Of a DNA stretch of 64,000 nt, positions 27,345-34,961 are shown in pieces (the stretch's first letter is position 1; each line of letters opens with the position of its first letter). Location of the stretch: the NCBI RefSeq assembly GCF_030403775.1, contig NZ_JAQMWQ010000011.1, forward strand, positions 1-64,000. Direction: 5' to 3'. Origin of the DNA: Paenibacillus sp. BSR1-1 (GTDB lineage Bacteria > Bacillota > Bacilli > Bacillales > Cytobacillaceae). Under the pieces are notes generated by a model. It was not told the origin of the DNA, made no database searches, and saw only the letters and a list, made by a program, of their open reading frames with translations. The position numbers were made by a program, and so were the translations under genes.

Positions 27345-27493
27345 GAAAAGCGGAAGCGCCTTGCCCAAGGAAAAAAGCAGTTCATTTTTTCCCAGGGGCG
27401 ACAAGCATAAGACGAGCCGGTGAGAAGGTTGCTTTTTAACCTTCTTGCCGGTTTGGCTGTAGACCATAGAGCCCCTAGGCGCTGGAGCTAGAC
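27345..27493. repeat. Cloverleaf-like structured intergenic element
   Basis: Outer arms AGCGCC (27355) and GGCGCT (27478) enclose three parts. The first is a hairpin GGAAAAAA/TTTTTTCC (27369-27392). The second is a stem AGGGGC (27394) / GCCCCT (27471). Inside that is a hairpin CCGG-n-AGAAGGTT/AACCTTCT-n-CCGG (27417-27451). The edge motif GGCGCTGGAGCTAGACA is, from memory, common between Bacillaceae genes. It fills the fdhD-fdhA gap. Confidence 0.65.
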
Positions 27494-27525
27494 ATATTTT
27501 TTCTCTCTAATAAATTACTAGTCCT

Positions 27526-28302
27526 TTAATTCCCCCCTTCAAAGACTCTTTCGAAAGCAGGATCTGGTGTGACATCATCTTCGACTCTGCCGGCACGGGT
27601 ATAAATCATTGCCATCTTTCCCCTTAAGTAGCCGATGACCTCAATATTTAAATATTTTGCCAGCTGTACAGCCTGTTTAGTGGCGGCTGTGCGCGAAGCG
27701 ATGACAGGAAAGCCGAATTTCGCTGCCTTTGAGAGCATTTCATATGAAACCCTTCCGGTTGTTAATAAAATTAACCTTTCAGGCTGCAGGCGGTTTCGAA
27801 GGCAAAAGCCAATAATTTTATCGACAGCATTATGCCGTCCGATATCTTCGCGGATTTCCATGGTGCCGTCTTCCTTAACAATGCAGGCCCCATGCATGCC
27901 GCCGGTTTCCAGATAGAGCGACGAATTTTGGGCAAATTCACTTCGTTTTTTTAAGAGATAGCTAAGCGTATAGGTTTGATCAGCGGTTATTTTCTCAAAA
28001 TTTTTCACATCGGTCATCGAGAAAAACGTAACACCTCTGCCACAGCCAGCCGTATAATGCTTCTTTTTTGAAAAAACCTGTTCTTCGTCAAAATCGGAGT
28101 GGAGCGATACGCTGATACTGCCTACTTCTTCATTAACGACGATCGACCCAATATCACTGGCATCCTGGATAAATCCCTCAGAAAACAAGTAGCCATATGT
28201 CCAGTCTTCGAGGTTGTATTTTGTCAGTTGAAAAACGGCGATTTCAAAGCCGTTGATCATCAAAGTAATGGGATATTCTTCAGGGCAGCCTTTCCGGTTC
28301 AT
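27526..28302 (-). CDS. fdhD: Formate dehydrogenase sulfurtransferase FdhD
   Basis: 258 residues. FdhD carries sulfur from a cysteine desulfurase to the bis-MGD cofactor, a step required for formate dehydrogenase activity. Motif YTAGCGRGVTFF holds one active-site cysteine; E. coli FdhD has a CXXC here, so this is the one-cysteine version seen in many Bacilli. EDIGRHNAVDKIIG and TTGRVSYEMLSKAAKFG are classic family motifs. GGGAGGG ribosome site. First gene of the minus-strand formate dehydrogenase block. Confidence 0.93.
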   Translation of the reverse strand: MNRKGCPEEYPITLMINGFEIAVFQLTKYNLEDWTYGYLFSEGFIQDASDIGSIVVNEEVGSISVSLHSDFDEEQVFSKKKHYTAGCGRGVTFFSMTDVKNFEKITADQTYTLSYLLKKRSEFAQNSSLYLETGGMHGACIVKEDGTMEIREDIGRHNAVDKIIGFCLRNRLQPERLILLTTGRVSYEMLSKAAKFGFPVIASRTAATKQAVQLAKYLNIEVIGYLRGKMAMIYTRAGRVEDDVTPDPAFERVFEGGN

Positions 28303-28508
28303 TGTTTTCCCTCCCTAGAGGATGCTTTTAAATTTAACGTTAGGATTAAACCGCTTTCAACGATTTTTATCACAGCAATATGGCTTAAGGCCTCTTACTT
28401 AAAGAGTACTTTTCCATTTATTGTTTGAAAGTAATTTTTATCACTCTAAGCACTTGGAAATAGTACAAATAGTTCATTTGTCATTTTTCTGTCAACTATT
28501 GCGGATTT

Positions 28509-28537
28509 CTGTTAAATTTAAAAAGATGAATTATAAT
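28509..28537 (+). promoter_or_regulatory. Probable sigma-A promoter of pdxK
   Basis: TATAAT at 28532-28537 with a weak CTGTTA 17 bases upstream. Confidence 0.4.
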
Positions 28538-28575
28538 AAAGAAGAGGTTTTTAGAATGAGGAGGTCGATTACATA

Positions 28576-29412
28576 ATGACAATTAATAAGGTATTAACCA
28601 TTGCCGGTTCGGATTCAAGCGGCGGGGCAGGGATTCAAGCTGACTTAAAAACATTTCAAGAGCTTGGCGTATACGGAATGACAGCCCTTACCTGCATCGT
28701 AACAATGGACCCGAAAAACCATTGGCATCATGAAGTTTTCCCGATTGATGTGAATATCCTTGAAAAGCAGCTGGATACGATTCTCTCTGTGGGCATCGAT
28801 GCCATGAAAACAGGGATGCTTGGAACGGTAGAAATCATCGAATTAGCGGCAAGAAAAATGGATGAACACAAACTCAGCCGCGTTGTGATTGACCCTGTTA
28901 TGGTGTGTAAAGGCGAAGATGAGGTGTTAAATCCGGAGACAGCGGATGCAATGCGCGAGCTGTTATTGCCAAGAGCCTTTGTTGTGACACCAAATCTGTT
29001 TGAAGCTGGACAGCTTGCCCGGACAGGTACACCGCGTTCGCTTGATGACATGAAAAACGCTGCCGTGAAAATTCATGATTTAGGCGCGAAGCATGTCCTC
29101 ATTAAAGGCGGCAGCAAGCTACAGTCAGAAGAAAAGTCCATCGATCTTTTATACGATGGAAAGGACTTCAAAATTTACGAGTCTCCTAAAATTGAGACCA
29201 CCTTCACTCATGGGGCAGGCTGTACGAATTCTTCGGCTGTCACTGCTGGATTGGCAAAAGGTCTATCCGTTTATGAAGCAGTCGATGTGGCCAAGCAATT
29301 TGTTTCAGCAGGCATCCAGCAGGGCTTCCGCTTAAATGAATACGTTGGTCCAACCTGGCACGGGGCGTACCGCAGTGCCGGGGCCGTTACGGAGTATTGC
29401 GAAGATTGTTAA
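28576..29412 (+). CDS. pdxK: Pyridoxal/hydroxymethylpyrimidine kinase
   Basis: 278-residue ribokinase-fold kinase of the ThiD/PdxK group, phosphorylating pyridoxal-type vitamers and possibly HMP. Motifs TIAGSDSSGGAGIQADLKTF, VIDPVMVCKGEDEVL, VTPNLFEAGQL and the anion-hole segment THGAGCTNSSAVTAGLAKG. The GAGC(T) cysteine is typical of the Bacillus PdxK-type enzymes (ywdB in B. subtilis, also in this chromosomal region). Divergent from fdhD; terminator follows. Confidence 0.88.
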   Translation: MTINKVLTIAGSDSSGGAGIQADLKTFQELGVYGMTALTCIVTMDPKNHWHHEVFPIDVNILEKQLDTILSVGIDAMKTGMLGTVEIIELAARKMDEHKLSRVVIDPVMVCKGEDEVLNPETADAMRELLLPRAFVVTPNLFEAGQLARTGTPRSLDDMKNAAVKIHDLGAKHVLIKGGSKLQSEEKSIDLLYDGKDFKIYESPKIETTFTHGAGCTNSSAVTAGLAKGLSVYEAVDVAKQFVSAGIQQGFRLNEYVGPTWHGAYRSAGAVTEYCEDC

Positions 29413-29427
29413 AAGTAAATAGTGTGG

Positions 29428-29459
29428 AGAGCCAGCGCATGTCGTTTGGCTCTTTTTTT
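29428..29459 (+). terminator. Terminator after pdxK
   Basis: Stem AGAGCCA/TGGCTCT with 12-base loop and seven T. Confidence 0.75.
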
Positions 29460-29461
29460 AT

Positions 29462-29560
29462 TGGCTGTGTTAAAGAATATTTTTGATTTTGAGACTCTGT
29501 TAATTAGAGCGGAAAGCGAAGCACCTGGAGCGGAAATCAACAACCGTGTCTAACAGCGCT
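29462..29560. repeat. Intergenic repeat fragment related to 34637-34766
   Basis: GGCTGTGTTA at the left and TAACAGC at the right form imperfect inverted ends. The inside carries CCTGGAGCGGAAATCAACA (29524-29542), a 19-base exact match to one end of the element at 34637. It looks like a composite or truncated copy. Confidence 0.55.
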
Positions 29561-29667
29561 TTTCTTATTAAGCACCGATTTCGCATTTTTTAACAGATTT
29601 TAGTATGATGGATACATTATTAATGAAAAATAGTCATTAGGTACGAAAGGGAAAGGAGACATTAGCC

Positions 29668-30015
29668 TTGGAGTTAGTTGATATTAAAAAGGTTCAAGAA
29701 GCCATTAATCATTTTGCGAATAAAGATGTCTACATTCACCTTGAAACAACAAACGGAGCCTATGCATCCCATAAAGATCAATCTTTCTTTAATGCGGGAG
29801 CCTACATCCGGAACGCCCTTGTCCATTATGAATTAGGGAAAATTACCGGCAAAGGACCATTTCGGGTCGGTTTAAAAATTAACCTCGGCTGGATTTATGC
29901 TGAAGGGATCACACATTTTGAAATAGATGAAGAAAATCACCTTTTAATGGCTGGCCACGACAATGAAGGAAGGCTCGCCGTTGCACTAGAAATCAGCACT
30001 ACACCATTTGCTTAA
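29668..30015 (+). CDS. yojF: DUF1806 protein YojF
   Basis: 115 residues from TTG with AAAGGAG nine bases upstream. DUF1806 family, small beta-rich cytoplasmic protein (FRVGLKINLGWIYAEGITHFEID). It is almost always encoded with bshB2, as here with a 23-base gap, so a supporting role around bacillithiol synthesis is likely but not established. Confidence 0.88.
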   Translation: MELVDIKKVQEAINHFANKDVYIHLETTNGAYASHKDQSFFNAGAYIRNALVHYELGKITGKGPFRVGLKINLGWIYAEGITHFEIDEENHLLMAGHDNEGRLAVALEISTTPFA

Positions 30016-30038
30016 GCAATGTGGAAAGGAGAATGAAG

Positions 30039-30710
30039 ATGGAAAAAGAACGTCAAGTCCTGGTCGTTTTCCCTCACCCTGATGATGAGGCATTTGGAGT
30101 ATCCGGAACGATTGCCACACATGTGCAAAATGGAACCCCGGTAACGTATGCTTGTTTAACCCTGGGGGAAATGGGACGAAACATGGGGAATCCTCCGTTT
30201 ACAAATCGGGAAAACCTTCCTAAAATCAGAAAAAAAGAACTGCAGGAGGCTGCCAGGGTTCTCGGCATTCAGGATCTCAGGATGCTAGGCTTCCGCGATA
30301 AAACCATTGAATTTGAGGATGAAGAAAAGCTGACAAATACCATGTCTGCATTGATTGAGGAATTAAATCCTTCCTTAATCATTACTTTTTATCCCGGCTA
30401 TTCCGTTCACCCAGACCATGACGCCACCGGTGCGGCTGTCGTGAGAGCTGTTGAAAAGCTGCCTGCCGCCGCGCGGCCAACGTTACACTGTGTCGCTTTT
30501 TCAAATAATTGTGTCGAGGAGCTTGGCGAAGCCGACATTATCAACAACATCACCCCTGTCGCTAAACAAAAGCTCGCCGCTATTCAGGCGCACCGCTCCC
30601 AGACCGAGCAGATGTTTAAAGATGTAGAGGAAAAGTTGAAAAACCAAGATCCGCAAATTATGGTTTGGATCAACAACGAACGGTTTTGGACATATAAGTT
30701 TGCTAACTAA
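30039..30710 (+). CDS. bshB2: Bacillithiol biosynthesis deacetylase BshB2
   Basis: LmbE-type zinc deacetylase that removes acetate from GlcNAc-malate in bacillithiol synthesis (B. subtilis YojG). Zinc site FPHPDDEAFG and the partner HPDHDATG. 223 residues from ATG 30039, which has GGAAAGGAG seven bases upstream; earlier in-frame starts overlap the ribosome site. Confidence 0.92.
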   Translation: MEKERQVLVVFPHPDDEAFGVSGTIATHVQNGTPVTYACLTLGEMGRNMGNPPFTNRENLPKIRKKELQEAARVLGIQDLRMLGFRDKTIEFEDEEKLTNTMSALIEELNPSLIITFYPGYSVHPDHDATGAAVVRAVEKLPAAARPTLHCVAFSNNCVEELGEADIINNITPVAKQKLAAIQAHRSQTEQMFKDVEEKLKNQDPQIMVWINNERFWTYKFAN

Positions 30711-30728
30711 GAAGTCTGTACTGAATAT

Positions 30729-30766
30729 AAAAAGCCGCTCTTCTGATTTAAAAAGAGCGGCTTTTA
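30729..30766. terminator. Bidirectional terminator bshB2 / permease
   Basis: Stem AAAAGCCGCTCTT/AAGAGCGGCTTTT. Confidence 0.9.
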
Positions 30767-30780
30767 TTAATTAGTAATAT

Positions 30781-32178
30781 TTATACCGCTTTCCTATCAG
30801 TCTTATCATCTGACTGGAGCTCGGCAGGTACACGTTTGTTGATTCCGAAAGCATAATAGCTGATGGCCACGATAGCCAGGAAGACAATACCCGCAATCAG
30901 TGAAACACGCGTGTCTTCATTGAACCACATACCGACAAGCACCGCTACGAGATAGGCGATCGTCACATAGTTAGTAACAGGCGCAAACGGCATTTTAAAT
31001 GGATGGCTGGCCATTTTATCTGCATGGACCTTCCTAAACCTGGTCTGGCTGATCAGGATGACAAACCAAGGAACCATCCCAGGAAGAACACTCGCCGCAT
31101 AAACATACACAAACAGCTTTTCTGGTGCAAGATAACTTAACACTACGCCAACGCCAAGGCCGATCAGTACGCCGATTGTACCGACTAAAGGCACTCCATT
31201 GCTGGAAACCTTCGCAAAGTATTTTGGGGCTTGTCCATTGACGCCAAGAGTATAAAGCATGCGTCCCGCGCTGTAGATACCGCTGTTACAGCCTGACATC
31301 GCAGCTGTAATAACAACAAAGTTAATGATTCCAGCTGCAGCTGTAATACCGATTTTTGCAAAAGTTGCTACGAACGGGCTGCCGAGAGAAGTCAATTTAT
31401 CCCAAGGATAAACTGTAACAATAACAAAAATTGCACCGATATAGAATACAAGAATACGCCAAATTGTACTTTGGATCGCGTTTCTTAATGTTTTCTGAGG
31501 ATCTTTCGCTTCACCAGCTGTAATACCGATAAGTTCTACACCTTGATATGCACCAACAACAAGTGATAGAGCAAAGAGGAAGCCTTTTAATCCGCCGGTA
31601 AAGAAGCCGCCATTTTTCCAGAGATTTGATAGGCCAATCGCTTCTCCCCCGTTGCCAAAGCCGAAGAAAATCAAGCCAAAACCTGCCACAATCATCAATA
31701 CAATCGTAACTACTTTAATTAGCGCAAACCAAAATTCGAATTCACCAAATGATTTAACAGAAATAAAGTTTGCTGTTCCAAGAATAACCATTGCGATAAG
31801 TCCTGGAATCCATGCAGGAAGATCCGGATACCAATACTGCATATAGGCGCCTATCGCGATAACTTCTGACATACCGACAACTACCCATTGGAACCAGTTG
31901 CTCCAGGCAGTCATATATCCTGCTAGTGGATGGATATACTTATATCCAAATGTTGCGAATGAACCTGTACTAGGTTCCAAATAGAGCATTTCGCCCATGG
32001 CACGCATAATCAAATAAAGAAAAATCCCTGTAATTCCATAAGCCAGCATGACAGATGGACCCGTCCAGCCAATTGTGCTGGAAGATCCCATAAACAGACC
32101 TACTCCAATCGTTCCACCCAAAGCAATCATCTGAATATGGCGCGAACTTAAACCTCTGCTCAATTCCTTGTTTGCCAT
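30781..32178 (-). CDS. APC-family amino-acid permease
   Basis: 465 residues and 12 membrane helices; the family signature [22 protein letters not shown] starts near residue 18. Belongs to the amino-acid transporter group of AapA/YtnA/RocE (proton-coupled uptake). ATG 32178 ([17 protein letters not shown]) has GGGAGG upstream; a longer reading lacks one. It follows the threonine dehydrogenase gene with a 207-base gap that has its own TATAAT on the minus strand (32333-32338). Threonine or a related amino acid is therefore a reasonable guess for the substrate, by inference only. Confidence 0.88.
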   Translation of the reverse strand: MANKELSRGLSSRHIQMIALGGTIGVGLFMGSSSTIGWTGPSVMLAYGITGIFLYLIMRAMGEMLYLEPSTGSFATFGYKYIHPLAGYMTAWSNWFQWVVVGMSEVIAIGAYMQYWYPDLPAWIPGLIAMVILGTANFISVKSFGEFEFWFALIKVVTIVLMIVAGFGLIFFGFGNGGEAIGLSNLWKNGGFFTGGLKGFLFALSLVVGAYQGVELIGITAGEAKDPQKTLRNAIQSTIWRILVFYIGAIFVIVTVYPWDKLTSLGSPFVATFAKIGITAAAGIINFVVITAAMSGCNSGIYSAGRMLYTLGVNGQAPKYFAKVSSNGVPLVGTIGVLIGLGVGVVLSYLAPEKLFVYVYAASVLPGMVPWFVILISQTRFRKVHADKMASHPFKMPFAPVTNYVTIAYLVAVLVGMWFNEDTRVSLIAGIVFLAIVAISYYAFGINKRVPAELQSDDKTDRKAV

Positions 32179-32385
32179 TTCGTTTCCTCCCCTGTACTGC
32201 TTATTCTCAAATTTTAAGCAAGATTCATATAAGCCTTTGTTCATATTTTGTTATTGTAGGATAACTTACGATAACATAATTCCCAGGAAGTAGTCCACCC
32301 TAAAAATACAATTGTCTTTTTTATACGGATGGATTATAATAGTTTCATAGACGGATATTTATTCCTTTTACCTAGTTTTCAAAAA

Positions 32386-33366
32386 TTAATAGGCTAATGC
32401 AAGCTCCCTAATAGGAATGCCTAATTTCTCAGATAAGTTTTCAAGCATATCTTTCGTCATACGATCCAAGTCGTATTGAGGATTAAAATCCCATTCCTCA
32501 CGTGCAGCAGAGGCATCAATGCTATTTGGCCATGAGTCTGCAATGCCTTGGCGCACAGGATCAACATTGTATGACATCTCAAATTCAGGAATGAATTTCT
32601 TAATTGATGCAGCAATTTGTTCCGGCTCAAAGCTCATAGCAGTGATGTTAAACGCATTGCGGTGCTTCAATCTAGACGGGTCTGCCTCCATCAACTGAAT
32701 GATTGCATCGATCGCATCAGGCATATACATCATGTCCATAAAAGTTCCTTTGCTAATGAAGGATGTATATTTTTTGTTTTTAAGAGCTTCATAGTATATA
32801 TCTACGGCGTAGTCGGTTGTACCTCCACCAGGAAGAGTCTTGTATGAGATTAATCCAGGGAATCTTACTCCGCGTACATCTACACCATATTTAGTGAAAT
32901 AGTAGTCGCAAAGCAATTCTCCAGCAACCTTTGTAACTCCATACATAGTGGCAGGTCGTTGAACCGTATCCTGCGGTGTCATATCGGCCGGCGTTCCAGG
33001 TCCGAAAGCAGCGATGGAGCTAGGTGTAAAGAGTTTCAGATTTAACTCACGGGAAACTTCAAGGGCGTTCATAAGACCTCCCATATTCAGATCCCATGCG
33101 AATTTTGGTTTTGCTTCTCCTACTGCCGATAATAATGCGGCAAGATGCATAAGTGTATCCACTTCATATTTTTTGCAAAGGCTCCGCATTGCTTCGTAAT
33201 CCATAACATCAAGGATTTCAAATGTACCGCCTTCAATGACGGGATTGCCTTCAATATGGCGAATGTCTGTTGCTATAACGTTTTCTGTTCCGTACACTTC
33301 CCGGAGACGGTGCGTCAATTCGGATCCGATTTGGCCGAGACTGCCAGTTATAAGAATTTTTTTCAT
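32386..33366 (-). CDS. NAD-dependent L-threonine 3-dehydrogenase (SDR type)
   Basis: 326-residue extended short-chain dehydrogenase. NAD site KILITGSLGQIGSEL at the start; catalytic Tyr-X3-Lys as YGVTK, with Ser in SSIAAFG. The substrate-region pattern (PGLISYKTLPGGGTTDYAV, FISKGTFMDMMYMPDA) fits the SDR-type threonine dehydrogenases that make 2-amino-3-ketobutyrate. ATG 33366 has GGAGG nine bases upstream. No kbl lyase gene is adjacent in the window. UDP-glucose-epimerase-like annotation is possible but less good. Confidence 0.85.
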   Translation of the reverse strand: MKKILITGSLGQIGSELTHRLREVYGTENVIATDIRHIEGNPVIEGGTFEILDVMDYEAMRSLCKKYEVDTLMHLAALLSAVGEAKPKFAWDLNMGGLMNALEVSRELNLKLFTPSSIAAFGPGTPADMTPQDTVQRPATMYGVTKVAGELLCDYYFTKYGVDVRGVRFPGLISYKTLPGGGTTDYAVDIYYEALKNKKYTSFISKGTFMDMMYMPDAIDAIIQLMEADPSRLKHRNAFNITAMSFEPEQIAASIKKFIPEFEMSYNVDPVRQGIADSWPNSIDASAAREEWDFNPQYDLDRMTKDMLENLSEKLGIPIRELALAY

Positions 33367-33445
33367 ACTATGGGACCTCCTGTGGTTTCTTCCTAAATCA
33401 ATTGTGTTGAAAGCGATTTCAAACAATAGGAAAAAAATTCAACGA

Positions 33446-33470
33446 AAACTGTAATTGAAAGATACAGTTT
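33446..33470. promoter_or_regulatory. Inverted repeat, possible operator of the threonine dehydrogenase gene
   Basis: AAACTGTA, nine bases, TACAGTTT: perfect 8-bp arms just downstream of the -10 box of the minus-strand promoter. The place suits a repressor operator or a leader hairpin. Confidence 0.5.
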
Positions 33471-33485
33471 CCTATAATCATAGCC

Positions 33486-33514
33486 ATTCTATTATCCTAT
33501 TTAAATACTGTCAA
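33486..33514 (-). promoter_or_regulatory. Sigma-A promoter of the threonine dehydrogenase gene
   Basis: Minus-strand TTGACA (33514-33509), 17-base spacer, TAGAAT (33491-33486). Confidence 0.7.
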
Positions 33515-33609
33515 TATAATTTGAATAAGTCTAATCATTCAGATAACTCGCTTGTCATTCTAAAGACCTAGATGAGTAGTTGACTGTTGACTACACCAAA
33601 TTCTTAAAT

Positions 33610-33656
33610 AAGCCAAAAGAGGGGCTCCCAAACTACCGGGAATCCCTCTTTTTCTT
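33610..33656. terminator. Terminator beyond crp/fnr gene
   Basis: Stem AGAGGGGCTCCC/GGGAATCCCTCT with small mismatches. The T-run is short on the minus strand and better on the plus strand. Confidence 0.6.
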
Positions 33657-33726
33657 TGTGCCTAATCATTCATATTATAATACACAAGTTCTCTATCGCC
33701 AGGAGATTTTTTTCCAAATAATGTTT

Positions 33727-33840
33727 AATTAGACAAACCCTTTTGAAAAATAGACAAAGTTCTTAAAAATATAGACAAAACCTATGAAAAAATAGACAAA
33801 CCTATCAAAAAAATAGACAATACCACCAAAAATATAGACA
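33727..33840. repeat. 21-bp-period array, core AAAAATAGACAAA, 6 units
   Basis: TAGAC occurs at 33730, 33751, 33772, 33793, 33814 and 33835, exactly 21 bases apart every time. The units share A-run + TAGACAAA; about eight bases per unit are variable. It begins 17 bases beyond the stop of the crp/fnr gene (minus strand), inside its 3' untranslated region. Same core as 12592-12690. Confidence 0.9.
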
Positions 33841-33856
33841 AAACTAATAATTGACC

Positions 33857-34549
33857 TTAAAATTCCCTCTGCAGCAGCGTACAAAACTTGTACCAATCAA
33901 GAATAATGATTTTCCGCGACTTCAAATCGATCATTTCCTCTTTTTTTAGCCGTGAAAATACCCGGCTCACGCTTTCTCGCGAAGTTCCAACCACAGTGGC
34001 AAATTCCTGAACGGTTAACGGAATTTCAATATTCCACCTGTTTACCCCTGTATTAAACTTCTTCCCAAGCCGCTCTAGCGTCTTTACGGTCTTTACGTAG
34101 ACATCAAGAAGGGCAACGTCCCGCAATTGCGAGGTCATTTCCCTAAGCGCATCACTCATATAACGAATCTTTTGCATCGAAAGCTCAGGATGCTGGTATA
34201 ACTCCTGCTCCAATTCCAGCTTATCCAAAAAGAGCAGCTTTCCATCCTGGAGCATGGTTGCCGTGGCCGGGTAACATTCTGTCCTTTGTGTGAACAAGCA
34301 TGTCTCTGCAAAGGCATCTCCTTTTTGTTTCACACAAACAATGATTTCATTCCCGTTTTCATCCTGTTTCGTCAGTTTAACTGCGCCAGAGTGAACAAAA
34401 TATACTCCTTTGGCAATTTGTTCCTCGGAAATAACCTGATCCCCTTTTTTTAACTCTAGCGTTTGGATTCTTTTTTCGATTACACTTAGTGATTTTTCTG
34501 ATAGATCGTTAAAGATGACAATTTTCCGAAGCAAATCAGCTTTTTTCAC
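33857..34549 (-). CDS. Crp/Fnr-family transcription regulator
   Basis: 230 residues: cyclic-nucleotide-type sensor barrel (about 1-120), long dimer helix (about 125-155) and winged helix with TVQEFATVVGTSRESVSRVFSRLKKEE (about 177-205). The recognition segment SRESVSR resembles FNR/CRP proteins that read TGTGA-N6-TCACA, and such a box lies upstream of the nos genes. No N-terminal FNR cysteine set and no CXXCXXXXC tail; cysteines sit in IIVCVK, AETCLF, TECYP and the C-terminal FCTLL, so the signal (NO, oxygen, redox) is open. GTG start directly abuts the TAG of a 16-codon leader frame. Confidence 0.88.
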   Translation of the reverse strand: MKKADLLRKIVIFNDLSEKSLSVIEKRIQTLELKKGDQVISEEQIAKGVYFVHSGAVKLTKQDENGNEIIVCVKQKGDAFAETCLFTQRTECYPATATMLQDGKLLFLDKLELEQELYQHPELSMQKIRYMSDALREMTSQLRDVALLDVYVKTVKTLERLGKKFNTGVNRWNIEIPLTVQEFATVVGTSRESVSRVFSRLKKEEMIDLKSRKIIILDWYKFCTLLQREF

Positions 34550-34600
34550 CTATTGATAAACAACAAGATGCGGATCGTTTAAGCAATCAACTCGCTGCAT
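34550..34600 (-). CDS. Possible 16-residue leader peptide upstream of crp/fnr gene
   Basis: ATG at 34600 with AAGGTGG at good spacing opens a frame MQRVDCLNDPHLVVYQ. It stops in TAG immediately before the regulator's GTG. The regulator itself has no separate ribosome site, so coupling through this frame would explain its translation. Confidence 0.5.
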   Translation of the reverse strand: MQRVDCLNDPHLVVYQ

Positions 34601-34636
34601 CCTCCCACCACCTTTTTTGATTTCTTTTAATTTGCA

Positions 34637-34766
34637 TGTTGATTTCCGCTCCAGGCACGGGCGGTTCGCGGGCTGTTCATGAGCCTCATCGGCGAATTGC
34701 GCGCCTGCGGGGTCTCCCCTGTCCCGTCCTCCCGCAAGAGTCTCGTGCCTTCCGCTCCAATCAACA
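34637..34766. repeat. 130-bp repeat with 8-bp terminal inverted repeats
   Basis: Ends TGTTGATT and AATCAACA. Just inside both ends, on one strand, is TGGAGCGGAA. GC-rich interior with several short palindromes. One end is shared exactly over 19 bases with 29524-29542. From memory, close relatives are abundant between genes of Bacillaceae. An open frame across it is an artefact. Confidence 0.65.
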
Positions 34767-34823
34767 TGGGGCAACATCTAATCAGTATTTTCAACTATTG
34801 TAAACCTCTTATTTCAAAGATGT

Positions 34824-34839
34824 AGTGACGATATTCACA
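34824..34839. promoter_or_regulatory. Second FNR-like box
   Basis: AGTGACGATATTCACA differs at one position from TGTGA-N6-TCACA; closer to the regulator gene, so possible autoregulation. Confidence 0.45.
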
Positions 34840-34918
34840 AAACGTTCAATTTTTTAAAATGCGTCATTCCTATGGTTTGGGAGCCCTTTCACAGAACGTT
34901 CAAAAATAATCGAAAAGG

Positions 34919-34934
34919 TGTGAGATGCATCACA
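34919..34934. promoter_or_regulatory. FNR/CRP box of the nos operon
   Basis: TGTGAGATGCATCACA is a perfect palindrome of the TGTGA-N6-TCACA type. Its centre (34926.5) is 41.5 bases before the start inferred from the -10 box TAGGAT at 34956-34961, the position of class II FNR activation. Confidence 0.85.
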
Positions 34935-34955
34935 ATTTAACGGAGACGCTGCGGG

Positions 34956-34961
34956 TAGGAT
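34956..34961 (+). promoter_or_regulatory. -10 box of the nos operon
   Basis: TAGGAT, no good -35, as expected of an activator-dependent promoter; start inferred near 34968. Confidence 0.6.

Larger units (their letters stand above)
33367..33856. other. Intergenic region between tdh-like gene and crp/fnr gene
   Basis: 490 bases without a convincing gene. In order from left to right: inverted repeat 33446-33470, minus-strand promoter 33486-33514, hairpin 33610-33656 and the 21-bp array 33727-33840. Confidence 0.75.

Noticed and set aside
33446..33856. T-box or other known riboswitch before the threonine dehydrogenase gene
   Set aside because: No T-box motif AGGGTGG, no specifier stem and no other riboswitch core that I could recognise.
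34550..34777. 75-codon open frame on the minus strand
   Set aside because: Most of it runs through the 130-bp intergenic repeat and has no ribosome site; only the last 16 codons, with their own ATG and ribosome site, are kept as a possible leader.
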